The notes under the pieces were generated by a model. The model was not told where the DNA came from, did not search any database, and saw only the letters and a program-made list of their open reading frames with translations. A DNA stretch of 64,000 nucleotides from Paenibacillus zeisoli. GTDB lineage: Bacteria > Bacillota > Bacilli > Paenibacillales > Paenibacillaceae. The translations under genes and the position numbers were made by a program. This document shows, one piece after another, positions 26,123 through 36,649 of this stretch; position 1 is the first letter of the stretch, and the number at the start of each line of letters is the position of its first letter. Location: positions 1-64,000 of the forward strand of contig NZ_RZNX01000005.1 of NCBI RefSeq assembly GCF_003994465.1. Reading direction: 5' to 3'.

Positions 26123-27121
26123 TTGGTAGATGTACTATCGCAGAATGAGATTGATGCCCTTCTTGCGGCACTCTCGTCCGGTGAGATGGATGCTGAAGAA
26201 CTTAAAAAAGAAGACACACAGAAGAAGATCAGGGCCTATGATTTCAAAAGAGCCGTCCGGTTCTCTAAAGATCACATTCGGAGTTTGACAAGAATTCATG
26301 AGAACTTTGCCAGGTACCTTACCACCTATTTCTCCGCTCAGCTAAGAACCTTTGTCCAAATTAATGTCGTGCAGGTCGAGCAGCTGCCTTATGACGAATT
26401 CATTCGTTCCATTCCGAAAATGACAATTCTGAACATTTTCGAGGCAGAGCCGCTTGAAGGCAGAATGGTTCTGGAGGTTCATCCTAACGTGGCATATGCC
26501 ATGCTGGACAGGCTGCTTGGTGGAATTGGCACCGCTCCTTCCAAGATCGCAAACCTGACAGAAATTGAGACGATCATTATGGAGCGTATTTTCAGCAGAG
26601 CTTTTGAAAGTCTGCAGGAAGCTTGGAAGACGGTCATAGATATTTCTCCGCGAATGGAAGCTCTTGAGACCAACCCGCAGTTTATGCAGATTGTGTCACC
26701 CAATGAGACAATAGCTCTTATTTCGCTCAGTACCAAAATCGGGGATACCTCGGGAATGATTAACCTTTGTATTCCTCATGTAGTAATTGAGCCAATTATG
26801 CCTAAGCTTTCCGTTCATCACTGGTTTGTCTCCCAGAAGAAATCCCGTGCACCTGAAGAAGTGGAAGCGCTGAAGCATCGAGTTAACAAAGCGAAACTGC
26901 CAATCATTGCAGAACTTGGGGAATCTCAATTGTCTATCCGCGAGTTCCTGGGACTTACGGTAGGTGACGTTATCGCACTGAACAAGCCGGTGCAGGAGGG
27001 ACTTTCCATCCGGGTTGGTGAGAGATTGAAGTATATCGGCAGTCCGGGTACGATGAAAGACCGTGTCGCCATTCAAATTGATGAAATTGTCAATGAAGGA
27101 GTTGAAGGATTTGACGAGTAA
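26123..27121 (+). CDS. fliM: Flagellar motor switch protein FliM
   Basis: TTG 26123 follows GGGGGTGAG and gives 332 residues. The N-terminus VDVLSQNEIDALLAAL is the CheY-P docking segment. A middle CheC-like domain (about residues 40-230, without the phosphatase residues) and a C-terminal SpoA domain (about 255-325) follow. It forms the C ring with FliG and FliY. Its end overlaps fliY. Confidence 0.97.
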   Translation: MVDVLSQNEIDALLAALSSGEMDAEELKKEDTQKKIRAYDFKRAVRFSKDHIRSLTRIHENFARYLTTYFSAQLRTFVQINVVQVEQLPYDEFIRSIPKMTILNIFEAEPLEGRMVLEVHPNVAYAMLDRLLGGIGTAPSKIANLTEIETIIMERIFSRAFESLQEAWKTVIDISPRMEALETNPQFMQIVSPNETIALISLSTKIGDTSGMINLCIPHVVIEPIMPKLSVHHWFVSQKKSRAPEEVEALKHRVNKAKLPIIAELGESQLSIREFLGLTVGDVIALNKPVQEGLSIRVGERLKYIGSPGTMKDRVAIQIDEIVNEGVEGFDE

Positions 27122-28394
27122 AGACTATTTGTCCCAGGAAGAAATTGATGCCCTGCTGAAACAGGCTGGACAGAGTGGATCTGAATCTGATGAAAAGACG
27201 GTTGATGATTATCTGTCCGCACTGGAACAAGACGCCTTGGGTGAGATCGGGAATATCACCTTTGGAAGTGCCGCAACCGCATTGTCCACACTGCTCAGCA
27301 TGAAAGTGGATATCACGACTCCGAAAGTTTCAATTATTACCAGAGAACGTTTTGAAGCTGAGTTTCCCAAGCCTCATGTAGCAGTTCATGTCACTTATGT
27401 GGCTGGATTTGAAGGGATCAACTCTTTGGTTATCAAGACTAGAGATGCCCAAGTTATTGCGGATCTGATGCTTGGAGGCAATGGAAATCCTGCCGACGAG
27501 GAACTCAACGAGATTCATGTCAGTGCCGTGCAAGAAGCGATGAATCAAATGATGGGATCCTCCGCGACATCCATGTCGACGATCTTCAACCGGTTCGTTA
27601 ATATTTCGCCTCCGGGAATCGACATTCTGAACACGTCAAGTGGAGATGGGGTAAGCAACCTTCCGCCCGATGAAACGCTTATAAAAATATCATTTAGGCT
27701 AACCATCGGAGATTTGATTGATTCGACGATCATGCAGCTTCTTCCGGTACAATTTGCTAAAGATATGGTCAACAGCCTTATTGGTGGTGGAGCGCAAGAA
27801 CCTGCACCTGCTCAAAAGGAAAGTGCACCTGCCGCGGAAGCAGCACCTGCGCCTGTACATCAGCCGCCTGTCCAACAGCAGCCGCCAGCACCTATGCATC
27901 CGCCTGCCCAGCAGCAGCCTATGCATCAGCAGCAGCCGCCAGTTCAGCCGCCTTACCAGGCTCCATATCAGCAGGGAATGCCGCCTCAGCAGGATTACTA
28001 CCCAGGGCCGCATTACCCGCAGGAAAGGCCTTATGCAGAGCCTCAGCATTATGGAGGTGTACCGAACCGGAATTATAATGTGCAGCCAGTTCAATTCTCA
28101 AACCTACAAGCCCCTTCAATGGCGCATGTAGATGAAAATAATTTGAACTTACTGATGGACATTCCCCTTAAAGTCACCGTAGAATTAGGTAGGACCCAAA
28201 AACAAATAAAGGATATCCTAGAACTCTCACAAGGATCCATTATAGAACTAGACAAACTAGCTGGTGAACCTGTCGACATCCTGGTAAACAACAAACTAAT
28301 TGCCAAAGGTGAAGTAGTCGTAATTGATGAGAATTTCGGCGTACGCGTCACAGATATAGTAAGCCAGTGGGACCGCATTCAAAAATTACAATAG
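27111..28394 (+). CDS. fliY: Flagellar switch protein and CheY-P phosphatase FliY
   Basis: TTG 27111, nine bases after AAGGAG, gives a 427-residue product starting MTSKDYLSQEEIDALLKQ, a CheY-P docking segment like that of FliM. The CheC-type phosphatase domain has both active-site helices (ALGEIGNITFGSAAT and EAMNQMMGSSATSM). A Pro/Gln-rich linker (residues ~226-330) leads to a FliN-like SpoA domain at the C-terminus. It combines the FliN role in the C ring with CheY-P removal. It overlaps fliM by 11 bases. Confidence 0.97.
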   Translation: MTSKDYLSQEEIDALLKQAGQSGSESDEKTVDDYLSALEQDALGEIGNITFGSAATALSTLLSMKVDITTPKVSIITRERFEAEFPKPHVAVHVTYVAGFEGINSLVIKTRDAQVIADLMLGGNGNPADEELNEIHVSAVQEAMNQMMGSSATSMSTIFNRFVNISPPGIDILNTSSGDGVSNLPPDETLIKISFRLTIGDLIDSTIMQLLPVQFAKDMVNSLIGGGAQEPAPAQKESAPAAEAAPAPVHQPPVQQQPPAPMHPPAQQQPMHQQQPPVQPPYQAPYQQGMPPQQDYYPGPHYPQERPYAEPQHYGGVPNRNYNVQPVQFSNLQAPSMAHVDENNLNLLMDIPLKVTVELGRTQKQIKDILELSQGSIIELDKLAGEPVDILVNNKLIAKGEVVVIDENFGVRVTDIVSQWDRIQKLQ

Positions 28395-28419
28395 AGAAGG
28401 TTAGGGAGGATTTAAATCA

Positions 28420-28785
28420 ATGGCAAATCGAATTCTTATCGTGGACGATGCTGCATTTATGCGTATGATGATCAGAGACATTCTGACTAAAAATGGTTTT
28501 GAGGTAGTGGGTGAAGCACAAGATGGAGCACAAGCGATTGAAAAATATAAAGAGCTTCGTCCTGATCTAATTACTATGGACATCACCATGCCTGAAATGG
28601 ATGGAATTGCTGCTCTTAAAGAAATCAAAAAAATGGACGCCGGAGCTAAGGTTATTATGTGTTCCGCAATGGGCCAGCAGGCAATGGTTATTGACGCTAT
28701 CCAAGCGGGTGCAAAAGACTTTATCGTTAAGCCGTTCCAATCGGACCGTGTTGTTGAAGCAATCAACAAAACGCTGGGTGTGTAG
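28420..28785 (+). CDS. cheY: Chemotaxis response regulator CheY
   Basis: This 121-residue single receiver domain has acidic pocket D9/D10, phospho-acceptor D54 (LITMDITMP), S82 in place of the switch Thr, and K104 in FIVKPF. Phosphorylated by CheA, it binds FliM/FliY. It is placed right after its phosphatase-switch partner fliY, as in B. subtilis. Confidence 0.97.
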   Translation: MANRILIVDDAAFMRMMIRDILTKNGFEVVGEAQDGAQAIEKYKELRPDLITMDITMPEMDGIAALKEIKKMDAGAKVIMCSAMGQQAMVIDAIQAGAKDFIVKPFQSDRVVEAINKTLGV

Positions 28786-28794
28786 GATAGGCCT

Positions 28795-29313
28795 ATGAAC
28801 CTGGCCATTTCAGACCAGAAAGGCTTCGACAGCAGTAATTTCTATTCCAGCCTAATTACGGTTATTGTTGTTCTGGCTGTCATTATTGTTCTGATTGTTC
28901 TTTTAATCCGCTTTTTAGGAAGACGCAACCGATTTTTCTCCAAGACCCGCTCTATAAGAACGGTGGGAGCCGTTGGACTTGGTCCCAATAAATCTCTTCA
29001 GGTAATTGAGATCGGAAACACCGTTTATCTGATCGGCGTGGGCGAAGATATTTCCCTGCTGGATAAGATTTCTGATCCTGATGAGGTTGAAGTTCTGCTT
29101 AGCTCCTTTGAAGAGGAGACGCCGGAATTCGGAAACCTCACATCCGCCCTGTCCGGCTTAGTATCCCGGTTCCGCAAGGAGCCTCCATCCGAGGGTGAGG
29201 AACTGGTAGAGACGCCTTTTCATGAGGTGTTCGAATCCAAGCTTCGCAAGCTGCCCAATCGGAAGCAGCAAATGGAAGAATTGCTGCAGGACGAACAAAC
29301 TAAAGATCGGTAG
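28795..29313 (+). CDS. fliO: Flagellar biosynthetic protein FliO (FliZ in older Bacillus naming)
   Basis: The 172-residue protein has one transmembrane helix (about residues 19-40, [19 protein letters not shown]) followed by a FliO domain ([21 protein letters not shown]). It assists FliP ring assembly in the export gate. No cleavable signal peptide is seen. It lies between cheY and fliP, as expected. Confidence 0.92.
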   Translation: MNLAISDQKGFDSSNFYSSLITVIVVLAVIIVLIVLLIRFLGRRNRFFSKTRSIRTVGAVGLGPNKSLQVIEIGNTVYLIGVGEDISLLDKISDPDEVEVLLSSFEEETPEFGNLTSALSGLVSRFRKEPPSEGEELVETPFHEVFESKLRKLPNRKQQMEELLQDEQTKDR

Positions 29314-29321
29314 AGGGTTCA

Positions 29322-30080
29322 ATGAAGAAAAAGGTCATTATTGTCGCTTTACTTATGATGCTTCTAAGTATCTTTTCCACTACGATAGCTTCTGCAGCTG
29401 ATCCGATACCTAATATCAGTGTCCAAGTCGGAAATTCAGACGGGAGCAAACCTAGCACAAGTTCTCTATCTATCTTATTGCTCATTACTATACTCAGTGT
29501 GGCTCCGGCCATACTGGTATTAATGACAAGCTTCACCCGGATTGTCATTGTCCTAGGATTTGTAAGAAGTGCGTTAGGTACTCAGCAGATGCCGCCGAAC
29601 CAGGTGCTTGTAGGTCTTGCGTTATTCTTGACGCTGTTTGTTATGAGCCCGACGCTGTCTCAGATTAATGATGTAGCGCTTCAACCGTATTTAAAGGGTG
29701 AGATTACCCAGACGGCAGCCCTTGAGAAAGCGGCTGTACCGATGAAGAAGTTCATGTATTCTCATACAAGGAACAAGGATTTACAGTTATTTATGAGCTA
29801 TACGAAGACTGAAAAGCCTAAAAGCTACGAAGATATTCCGATAACAGTTCTTGTTCCGGCCTACGCGATCAGCGAACTGAAAACAGCTTTTCAAATGGGA
29901 TTCATGATATTTATACCTTTTCTAATTATAGATATGGTAGTTTCAAGTACGCTCATGGCGATGGGAATGATGATGCTCCCTCCAGTAATGATATCACTGC
30001 CATTTAAGATCCTGCTCTTTGTGCTTGTTGACGGATGGTATTTGGTCGTCAAGTCTCTGCTTATGAGCTTTGGCACATGA
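29322..30080 (+). CDS. fliP: Flagellar export gate protein FliP
   Basis: The 252-residue product has a cleavable-looking signal peptide (residues ~1-26, ending SAA) and four membrane helices. Signatures include [21 protein letters not shown] and the C-terminal region [20 protein letters not shown]. FliP pentamers form the core of the export channel with FliQ and FliR. Confidence 0.97.
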   Translation: MKKKVIIVALLMMLLSIFSTTIASAADPIPNISVQVGNSDGSKPSTSSLSILLLITILSVAPAILVLMTSFTRIVIVLGFVRSALGTQQMPPNQVLVGLALFLTLFVMSPTLSQINDVALQPYLKGEITQTAALEKAAVPMKKFMYSHTRNKDLQLFMSYTKTEKPKSYEDIPITVLVPAYAISELKTAFQMGFMIFIPFLIIDMVVSSTLMAMGMMMLPPVMISLPFKILLFVLVDGWYLVVKSLLMSFGT

Positions 30081-30134
30081 CAAACAAGGCAGTCTTTCGG
30101 CGTATATCACACTAAGTAAACAAGGGGGACGGTT

Positions 30135-30404
30135 ATGAGTTCGGAGTTTATTATAGGATTGGCCGGACAAGCCGTTTATACCGTTTTGGAAGTCAGCGCA
30201 CCTATGCTGATTTTAGGTTTGGTGGTAGGTTTGATTATTAGTATATTTCAAGCTACTACTCAGATCCAAGAGCAGACGCTTGCCTTTGTTCCAAAAATTG
30301 TTGCTGTCCTGTTGGCACTCTTGTTGTTCGGTCCTTGGATTTTAACTACACTGGTTGACTTTACCTCTGGAATACTAAGTAATTTGTCCAGTTATATCGG
30401 TTAA
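30135..30404 (+). CDS. fliQ: Flagellar export gate protein FliQ
   Basis: This 89-residue protein has two membrane helices and the FliQ motif GLIISIFQATTQIQEQTLAF at residues ~35-54. ATG 30135 follows AGGGGG. It surrounds the FliP/FliR core. Confidence 0.96.
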   Translation: MSSEFIIGLAGQAVYTVLEVSAPMLILGLVVGLIISIFQATTQIQEQTLAFVPKIVAVLLALLLFGPWILTTLVDFTSGILSNLSSYIG

Positions 30405-30409
30405 CCAGC

Positions 30410-31204
30410 ATGAACATGGATATGTTGCTGCAGGGGTTTTCTGTTTTTTTGCTAATCTTTTGTCGAATTGCATCGTTTTTTGTGGTAGCTCCGATCTTTG
30501 CTTCACGGTCGGTGCCAGGGACGTTCAAAATCGGCTTATCTGCTATGGTCGCTTTAATTGTCTATTTAGTAAGTGGATTTAATCAGACGGTTCCTGTGGA
30601 CTTAACCTTTTTTCTCTTTATTGTCCGGGAAATACTGATCGGTTTATTAATGGGGTATGTGGCTTCTCTTATGTTTTCAGTCATTCAAATGGCAGGGGCC
30701 TTTATTGATATCCAAATTGGATTCAGTATTGCCAATGTCATAGATCCAATGACGGGGGCTTCTGCCCCAATGATCAGTAATTTTAAATACATGGTGGCCA
30801 CGCTGCTTTTTCTAAGTATTAACGGACACCATTATCTGCTTCAAGCCATCATGCGAAGTTATGATTGGATTCCGCTGAACAATGATTTTTTTAGCAGGAT
30901 ATACAGCGGTAGTTTGTCCGAGTTCTTACTCAGAACATTTAGCGAGTCTTTCATTCTGGCATTTCAGATGTCGGCACCGCTTGTAGTTGCGTTGTTTCTG
31001 ACAGATGTAGCCTTGGGATTTCTGGCAAGAACAGCACCGCAGTTTAACGTTTTTGTTATTGGCGTTCCCCTGAAGATTATTGTGGGTTTGCTGCTGCTAT
31101 TACTGCTCATGCCCAGCCTTATCTATGCATTTGAGTATTTGTTTCAGGTGATGTTCAAGTCGCTTGAGAATCTGATGGCCGCAATTGGCCAGAGACCGGG
31201 TTAA
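30410..31204 (+). CDS. fliR: Flagellar export gate protein FliR
   Basis: This 264-residue polytopic protein carries the FliR pattern (FCRIASFFVVAPIFASRSVPG; FSIANVIDPMTGASAPMISN). No clear ribosome binding site precedes ATG 30410, but the fliQ stop is only five bases upstream, so translation probably depends on coupling. It completes the FliP5-Q4-R1 gate. Confidence 0.95.
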   Translation: MNMDMLLQGFSVFLLIFCRIASFFVVAPIFASRSVPGTFKIGLSAMVALIVYLVSGFNQTVPVDLTFFLFIVREILIGLLMGYVASLMFSVIQMAGAFIDIQIGFSIANVIDPMTGASAPMISNFKYMVATLLFLSINGHHYLLQAIMRSYDWIPLNNDFFSRIYSGSLSEFLLRTFSESFILAFQMSAPLVVALFLTDVALGFLARTAPQFNVFVIGVPLKIIVGLLLLLLLMPSLIYAFEYLFQVMFKSLENLMAAIGQRPG

Positions 31205-31220
31205 GCAAGGAGGGAGTTAC

Positions 31221-32309
31221 TTGCAGTTCAGGTACGCACTCGACCTGCAGCTATTCGCTGACGACAAAACAGAGAAGGCAACGCCGAAGAAACGGCAGGA
31301 TGCCCGCAAAAAGGGTCAGGTAGCCAAAAGCATGGATATTTCGGGGGCGATGATCCTGCTTACTTCCTTTCTATGTTTAATGGCCTTTGGAGGATTTCTC
31401 AAAACTAGAATTATTGCGTTATACACCGATGTATTCATTAACCGGTTGACCATGGATGTAACGAAAGAGAATGTTATGACCCTGCTCGGCGATTATGGTG
31501 TGCAGATTCTGCTAATGCTTGCGCCGGTGTTTGTGGTTGTTATTATAGTTGGATTGGTCGCGAACTATGCCCAAATTGGTTTTATGCTAAATGGAGAAGG
31601 CTTGAAGATGAAATTTAACAAGCTGGATCCGATAAAAGGTTTTAAAAATATTTTCTCTATGAAATCTTTCGTAGAGTTCCTCAAATCGATACTTAAACTA
31701 ACCGTAATCTGCTATCTGGTCTACACGACTATCTGGGGAGCCAGAGGCGATATTGCCAAGCTTGGCCAGCTTCCAGTGGAAGATACCTTTTCATTTGCAG
31801 TTAAATTAACACTTGAATTAGGAATTAAGACCGCAGTAGGGTTGTTTGTTCTAGCAATCCTGGATTTTATTTATCAGAAATACGAGCATGAGAAGAGCTT
31901 GAAGATGTCAAAACAGGACATCAAGGATGAGTATAAGAAAATGGAAGGCGATCCGCAGATCAAAGGGAAGATCCGTGAAAGACAGCGCCATATGGCGATG
32001 CAGCGTATGATGCAGGAAGTACCCAAAGCGGACGTTATTATCACAAACCCGACTCACTTCGCGGTAGCGTTGAAGTATGACGGTACTCAGATGGAGGCGC
32101 CTCAAGTTGTTGCTAAAGGACAGGATTTTGTCGCACTTCGAATCAGGGAGATCGCGAAAGATAATGGGGTTACAATTATGGAAAACAAGCCGCTGGCACG
32201 AGCTTTGTTTCAACGATCAGAGATCGGGGACAGTATTCCCGCAGATTTGTTCCAAGCCGTTGCTGAAGTATTGGCCTATGTATATAAGCTTAAAGGGAAA
32301 GTCAAATAA
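31221..32309 (+). CDS. flhB: Flagellar export switch protein FlhB
   Basis: TTG 31221 follows AAGGAGGG and starts MQFRYALDLQLFADDKTEKA, the family N-terminus, giving 362 residues. Four membrane helices precede the cytoplasmic domain with the autocleavage motif N276-P-T-H279 (ITNPTHFAVALKY). It binds FliK to switch export from rod/hook to filament subunits. Compare the detached C-terminal-like protein at 682-990. Confidence 0.97.
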   Translation: MQFRYALDLQLFADDKTEKATPKKRQDARKKGQVAKSMDISGAMILLTSFLCLMAFGGFLKTRIIALYTDVFINRLTMDVTKENVMTLLGDYGVQILLMLAPVFVVVIIVGLVANYAQIGFMLNGEGLKMKFNKLDPIKGFKNIFSMKSFVEFLKSILKLTVICYLVYTTIWGARGDIAKLGQLPVEDTFSFAVKLTLELGIKTAVGLFVLAILDFIYQKYEHEKSLKMSKQDIKDEYKKMEGDPQIKGKIRERQRHMAMQRMMQEVPKADVIITNPTHFAVALKYDGTQMEAPQVVAKGQDFVALRIREIAKDNGVTIMENKPLARALFQRSEIGDSIPADLFQAVAEVLAYVYKLKGKVK

Positions 32310-32333
32310 ACCAGAATGGGAGGCGGGGAGAGC

Positions 32334-34367
32334 ATGAAAATAAAAGATATTTCGGTATTGCTCGGTATTATCGGTATCGTACTTATGATGATCCTCCCGA
32401 TCCCGACCTGGCTGCTTGATGTTCTTCTAGTGATCAACATTTCACTGGCTATGATGATTCTTCTTGTAGCCATGAATACCAAAGAGGCTTTGCAGTTCTC
32501 CATCTTCCCGGCCATGCTGCTGATTACCACCTTGTTCCGCTTGGCTCTTAACGTTTCGACAACCAAGTTGATTCTTGGACAAGCCGAGGCGGGCCATGTG
32601 GTTGCCACTTTCGGCAGCTGGGTATCTCAAGGTCAGCCCGTAGTCGGCTTTATCGTGTTCCTGATTCTCGTTGTCGTACAGTTCATAGTTATTACTAAAG
32701 GTTCTGAACGTGTCGCTGAGGTAGGAGCACGCTTCACCTTGGATGCGATGCCAGGTAAGCAGATGAGTATTGACGCCGATTTGAATGCGGGTCTTATCAA
32801 TGAACAGCAGGCTAGAGAACGCCGCCGCAAAATCGAACGTGAAGCTGACTTTTACGGGGCTATGGACGGGGCGAGTAAGTTCGTAAAAGGGGATGCCATT
32901 GCAGGCATCATCATTCTCGTCATTAACCTGATTGGTGGTTTCATTATTGGAGTTGCGATGCACGGAATGTCTTTTATGGACGCCCTCTCAACGTATTCTC
33001 TCCTTACCATCGGGGATGGTCTTGTCAGTCAAATCCCGGCTCTGCTTATTTCCACTTCAGCGGGTCTTATCGTAACCCGTGCTTCTTCAGAAGGGAACTT
33101 GGCAGATGATATTACCGGACAGCTCTTTATTTATCCGAAATTAATCTATATTGTTGCAGGAACCATTACTGCACTTGGATTATTCACACCGATTGGGATT
33201 TTCTCCACCGTGCCCCTTGCAGGTCTTCTGGCTTATGCCGCATGGCGAATGCAGAACAATATGAATCAGCGCCAGGTTGCTCAAGAACAGCAAGAGGAGG
33301 AACAGCAGATCGAAGAGGTGCGCAGTCCAGAAAGTGTGATCAACCTTCTTCAAGTAGATCCTATTGAATTTGAATTCGGATATGGCCTTATACCGCTGGC
33401 AGACACTCAGCAGGGCGGGGATTTGCTTGACCGGATAATTATGATCCGCAGACAGTGTGCGCTGGAAATGGGACTTGTAGTGCCTGTTATTCGGATCCGT
33501 GACAATATTCAGCTTAGACCTAACGAATATGTGATTAAGATAAAAGGAAATACCGTGGGAGGCGGCGAGCTGCTGCTTAATCATTACCTGGCGATGAGTC
33601 CAGGCTATGATGATGATACCATCACCGGTATAGAGACACAGGAGCCAGCGTTTGGGCTGCCGGCTCTCTGGATTGATGAACCTACCAAGGAACGTGCCGA
33701 GTTATCCGGCTATACTGTCGTTGACCCGCCTTCGGTAGTTGCTACTCACTTAACGGAAATGATCAAGAGACATGCACATGAGCTGCTTGGCCGTCAGGAG
33801 ACGAAGACTCTTATCGACAATCTCAAGGACAATTATCCTATTCTTGTGGATGATCTTATCCCATCTGTTCTCTCTGTGGGAGATGTTCAGAAGGTTCTGG
33901 CCAAGCTGCTTAGAGAGAAGATTTCTATACGTGATATGGTGACGATATTTGAGACCCTTGCGGATTACGGTACCTACACGAAGGATCCAGATGTGCTCAC
34001 AGAATATGTAAGACAGGCACTCTCCAGGCAGATCACCCAGCAGTTCACCCAGAATGGAGAGACCATGCGGGTGATCACCGTAGGACCTACTCTTGAGAAA
34101 AAGATTGCTGAAAGTGTTCAGCAGTCGGATCAAGGCAGCTACCTGGCTCTAGATCCGCTATCTACACAGACGGTATACCAGAAGCTGACTGAACAGATAA
34201 ATAGACTGATTCAGTCAGGTCAACAGCCGATTGTTCTTACATCTCCAACGATTCGAATGTATTTGCGCCAGGTTATTGAGCGGACGATGCAGGACATCCC
34301 CGTCCTGTCGTATAGCGAACTGGAGCCGAATGTTGAAATTCAAAGTGTCGGAGTGGTGAATCTATGA
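32334..34367 (+). CDS. flhA: Flagellar export protein FlhA
   Basis: The 677 residues match the B. subtilis length. ATG 32334 is used, with GGGGAG upstream; the in-frame ATG 32316 would add six unconserved residues. The N-terminal half has eight predicted membrane helices and the FHIPEP-type region around GARFTLDAMPGKQMSIDADLN. The C-terminal half is the cytoplasmic chaperone-docking ring. It forms the nonameric export platform. It overlaps flhF by four bases. Confidence 0.97.
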   Translation: MKIKDISVLLGIIGIVLMMILPIPTWLLDVLLVINISLAMMILLVAMNTKEALQFSIFPAMLLITTLFRLALNVSTTKLILGQAEAGHVVATFGSWVSQGQPVVGFIVFLILVVVQFIVITKGSERVAEVGARFTLDAMPGKQMSIDADLNAGLINEQQARERRRKIEREADFYGAMDGASKFVKGDAIAGIIILVINLIGGFIIGVAMHGMSFMDALSTYSLLTIGDGLVSQIPALLISTSAGLIVTRASSEGNLADDITGQLFIYPKLIYIVAGTITALGLFTPIGIFSTVPLAGLLAYAAWRMQNNMNQRQVAQEQQEEEQQIEEVRSPESVINLLQVDPIEFEFGYGLIPLADTQQGGDLLDRIIMIRRQCALEMGLVVPVIRIRDNIQLRPNEYVIKIKGNTVGGGELLLNHYLAMSPGYDDDTITGIETQEPAFGLPALWIDEPTKERAELSGYTVVDPPSVVATHLTEMIKRHAHELLGRQETKTLIDNLKDNYPILVDDLIPSVLSVGDVQKVLAKLLREKISIRDMVTIFETLADYGTYTKDPDVLTEYVRQALSRQITQQFTQNGETMRVITVGPTLEKKIAESVQQSDQGSYLALDPLSTQTVYQKLTEQINRLIQSGQQPIVLTSPTIRMYLRQVIERTMQDIPVLSYSELEPNVEIQSVGVVNL

Positions 34368-35737
34368 GAGTAAAGAGATATATCGTCGAGACAATGCCCG
34401 ATGCGATGCAGAAGATTAGAACTGAGCTTGGTAAGGATGCAGTGATTTTAAGTACCAAGGAGATGAAGATTGGCGGGTTCCTTGGCATGTTTCAGAAGAA
34501 AAGGATCGAGGTTATTGCAGCTACTGAATCGGGTGAATCAGCCCAACAGTCAGACAGCAAGCCCCGTCAAGCCGCCTATCCTGCCACTGTAGCAAGCCCA
34601 GCGCCTGTAGCGAGGGCTAGTGTACCTGCTGCTTATCGGAAATCTGCACAGATTATCACGGATGAACGTAAAGATCAGCTTGTCCATGTCGCCGCGCCCG
34701 TCCGCACGGCCGACTCACCAGCTGTAAGGAATCAGCTTGAGAGACAGGAAGTCTCGCCCGAAGAGTTAATGGATACCCAGATTAACGTAGCCTCCGAGGA
34801 AATGACTGGAACGAAGTTAGCAGTATCCCAGTCAGCCAAAGAGACCGCTGCAGCAGGTTACAAGGATGATCGTCTATTCGAGGAAATCCAGCAGATGAAA
34901 GCGATGATGAGTAAGCTGGCTTCCCGTGATCATGGCGAGCAGGAGCTTCCAGAAGCCTTGATCGAAATTCAGCATCGTTTGACGGAGCAGGGTGTTTCTT
35001 CGGAACTAGTGGAGGAATGGATCTCTAACGCGTTCCTGCAGTGGACGGATGAGGGACCCATAGACGAAGAGGCGGCCGTAAGACTTGTTCGGGAGCAAAT
35101 CCTCAACTTTTTAGACGGGAGAATTGGCTCAGGCATTTCAGACAGCAGCCGAATCGTATATATTGCCGGCCCTACGGGGGTAGGCAAGACGACCACCATT
35201 GCGAAGCTTGCCGCCGACCAAATTTTCCGCCGACAAAAGAAGGTTGGATTTATCACTGCTGATACTTACCGGATCTCCGCGATCGAGCAGCTTAGGACGT
35301 ACGCTTCGATTTTGAATGTACCTATTGAAGTGGTTCAGTCTCCCGGTGATGTACACCGCGCTGTTCAGAGGTTCCAGCATTGCGACCTCATCTTTATGGA
35401 CACAGCCGGACGTAATTACTTGAATGAGCTGTTCGTAGCCGAGCTTCACAGCCTGCTGAGCCGGGATGAACAAAGTGAAACCTACTTGGTGCTAAGCCTA
35501 ACTTCCAAGAGTCGGGATATGAAGAAAATCACAGATAACTTCAGCCGTTATGGATTAGATAAAGTTATATTCACTAAATTGGATGAAACGGATACCTGCG
35601 GTCCTATGTTTAACCTGATTCGCGAGTATCCGCTTGAGCTTACTTATTTGACCAATGGGCAGAATGTTCCGGATGACCTACTTACCGCCACACCTGAGTT
35701 GTTGGTTCAAGAGCTCCTGGGAGAGCGAAGACAATGA
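34364..35737 (+). CDS. flhF: Flagellar placement SRP-family GTPase FlhF
   Basis: The 457-residue product has an N-terminal basic B domain, a helical N domain (about 185-260) and an SRP-type G domain with G1 GPTGVGKTT at residues 269-277. MDTAGRN is G3 and FTKLDETD is G4. FlhF sets flagellar position and number together with FlhG, which activates its GTPase. The ATG overlaps the flhA stop, and its own stop overlaps flhG. Confidence 0.96.
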   Translation: MRVKRYIVETMPDAMQKIRTELGKDAVILSTKEMKIGGFLGMFQKKRIEVIAATESGESAQQSDSKPRQAAYPATVASPAPVARASVPAAYRKSAQIITDERKDQLVHVAAPVRTADSPAVRNQLERQEVSPEELMDTQINVASEEMTGTKLAVSQSAKETAAAGYKDDRLFEEIQQMKAMMSKLASRDHGEQELPEALIEIQHRLTEQGVSSELVEEWISNAFLQWTDEGPIDEEAAVRLVREQILNFLDGRIGSGISDSSRIVYIAGPTGVGKTTTIAKLAADQIFRRQKKVGFITADTYRISAIEQLRTYASILNVPIEVVQSPGDVHRAVQRFQHCDLIFMDTAGRNYLNELFVAELHSLLSRDEQSETYLVLSLTSKSRDMKKITDNFSRYGLDKVIFTKLDETDTCGPMFNLIREYPLELTYLTNGQNVPDDLLTATPELLVQELLGERRQ

Positions 35738-36618
35738 ACGATCAGGCCGAATCTCTCAGACAATTAGTATCGTCCATGGAGCAGCAGGAACAACAGAGGA
35801 CCCCAAGAAGTGCGCGAATTATTACAGTCAGCAGTGGAAAAGGGGGAGTTGGCAAGTCCAATTTCACGTTGAACTTCTGCCTTGCCTTAAAAGCTCTTAA
35901 CAAGAAGGTTCTACTATTTGACGCAGACATCGGAATGGCGAATATTGATGTGTTGATGGGGGTAAGGCCAAGATATAATCTCTACCATTTATTAAAAGGT
36001 GAGAAGAATATCCGTGAGATCATGGAGCATGGAATGGACTCTCTTCCTTTTATTCCTGGAGGATCCGGCCTGGCCGATCTGTTCACGTTATCTGACTCAG
36101 ATCTGAACTATTTTACAGAGCAGATTGAAGAAATTTCCGATGAAATGGATTACATTGTTTTTGATACGGGTGCGGGATTGTCGAAAGAAACTTTGAAATT
36201 TATAACTGCTGCTGATGAGTGCCTTGTTGTAACAACGCCGGAGCCAACTTCCATAACGGATGCATATGCGCTGATTAAAGTAGTTGGCGGTATGGAAGAG
36301 GCAGTTCCATTCCAATTGATGATTAACCGGGTTGAGAATGAGAAGGAAGCTCGGCAGGTTGCTGACAAAATATCTCTGGTCGCCCGTAAGTTCCTGGATA
36401 TTGAAATACCGATGCTCGGATTTATGAGTGATGATAACCATGTGGTACAAGCCGTAAAAAAACAAGTTCCTTTTTCTGTAGCTTATCCTAACTGTAACGC
36501 CTCTCGTGATATACAAAGGCTTGCCGCCAATTATATTGCGAATGGCACAATGCAAGATGCAGGTACCTTGACTGGAATCAAAGGATTTTTACACAAATGG
36601 CTAAAACGGACAAAATGA
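35734..36618 (+). CDS. flhG: MinD-like ATPase FlhG (YlxH)
   Basis: The 294-residue product has the deviant Walker A SSGKGGVGKSN at about residues 33-43, switch regions (LFDADIGMANIDVLMG) and a C-terminal amphipathic tail (GFLHKWLKR) for membrane binding. The N-terminal leader contains DQAESLRQLV, the FlhF-activating DQAxxLR motif. It limits flagellar number and pattern by acting on FlhF and the C ring. Confidence 0.95.
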   Translation: MNDQAESLRQLVSSMEQQEQQRTPRSARIITVSSGKGGVGKSNFTLNFCLALKALNKKVLLFDADIGMANIDVLMGVRPRYNLYHLLKGEKNIREIMEHGMDSLPFIPGGSGLADLFTLSDSDLNYFTEQIEEISDEMDYIVFDTGAGLSKETLKFITAADECLVVTTPEPTSITDAYALIKVVGGMEEAVPFQLMINRVENEKEARQVADKISLVARKFLDIEIPMLGFMSDDNHVVQAVKKQVPFSVAYPNCNASRDIQRLAANYIANGTMQDAGTLTGIKGFLHKWLKRTK

Positions 36619-36649
36619 TTCTTCATGATGGGAACAGGAGGAACAAGAC

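Noticed and set aside
27790-28090. Repetitive CAG/CCG-rich DNA in fliY as a repeat array
   Set aside because: It encodes the Pro/Gln linker of FliY in frame; the units are irregular and need no separate explanation.
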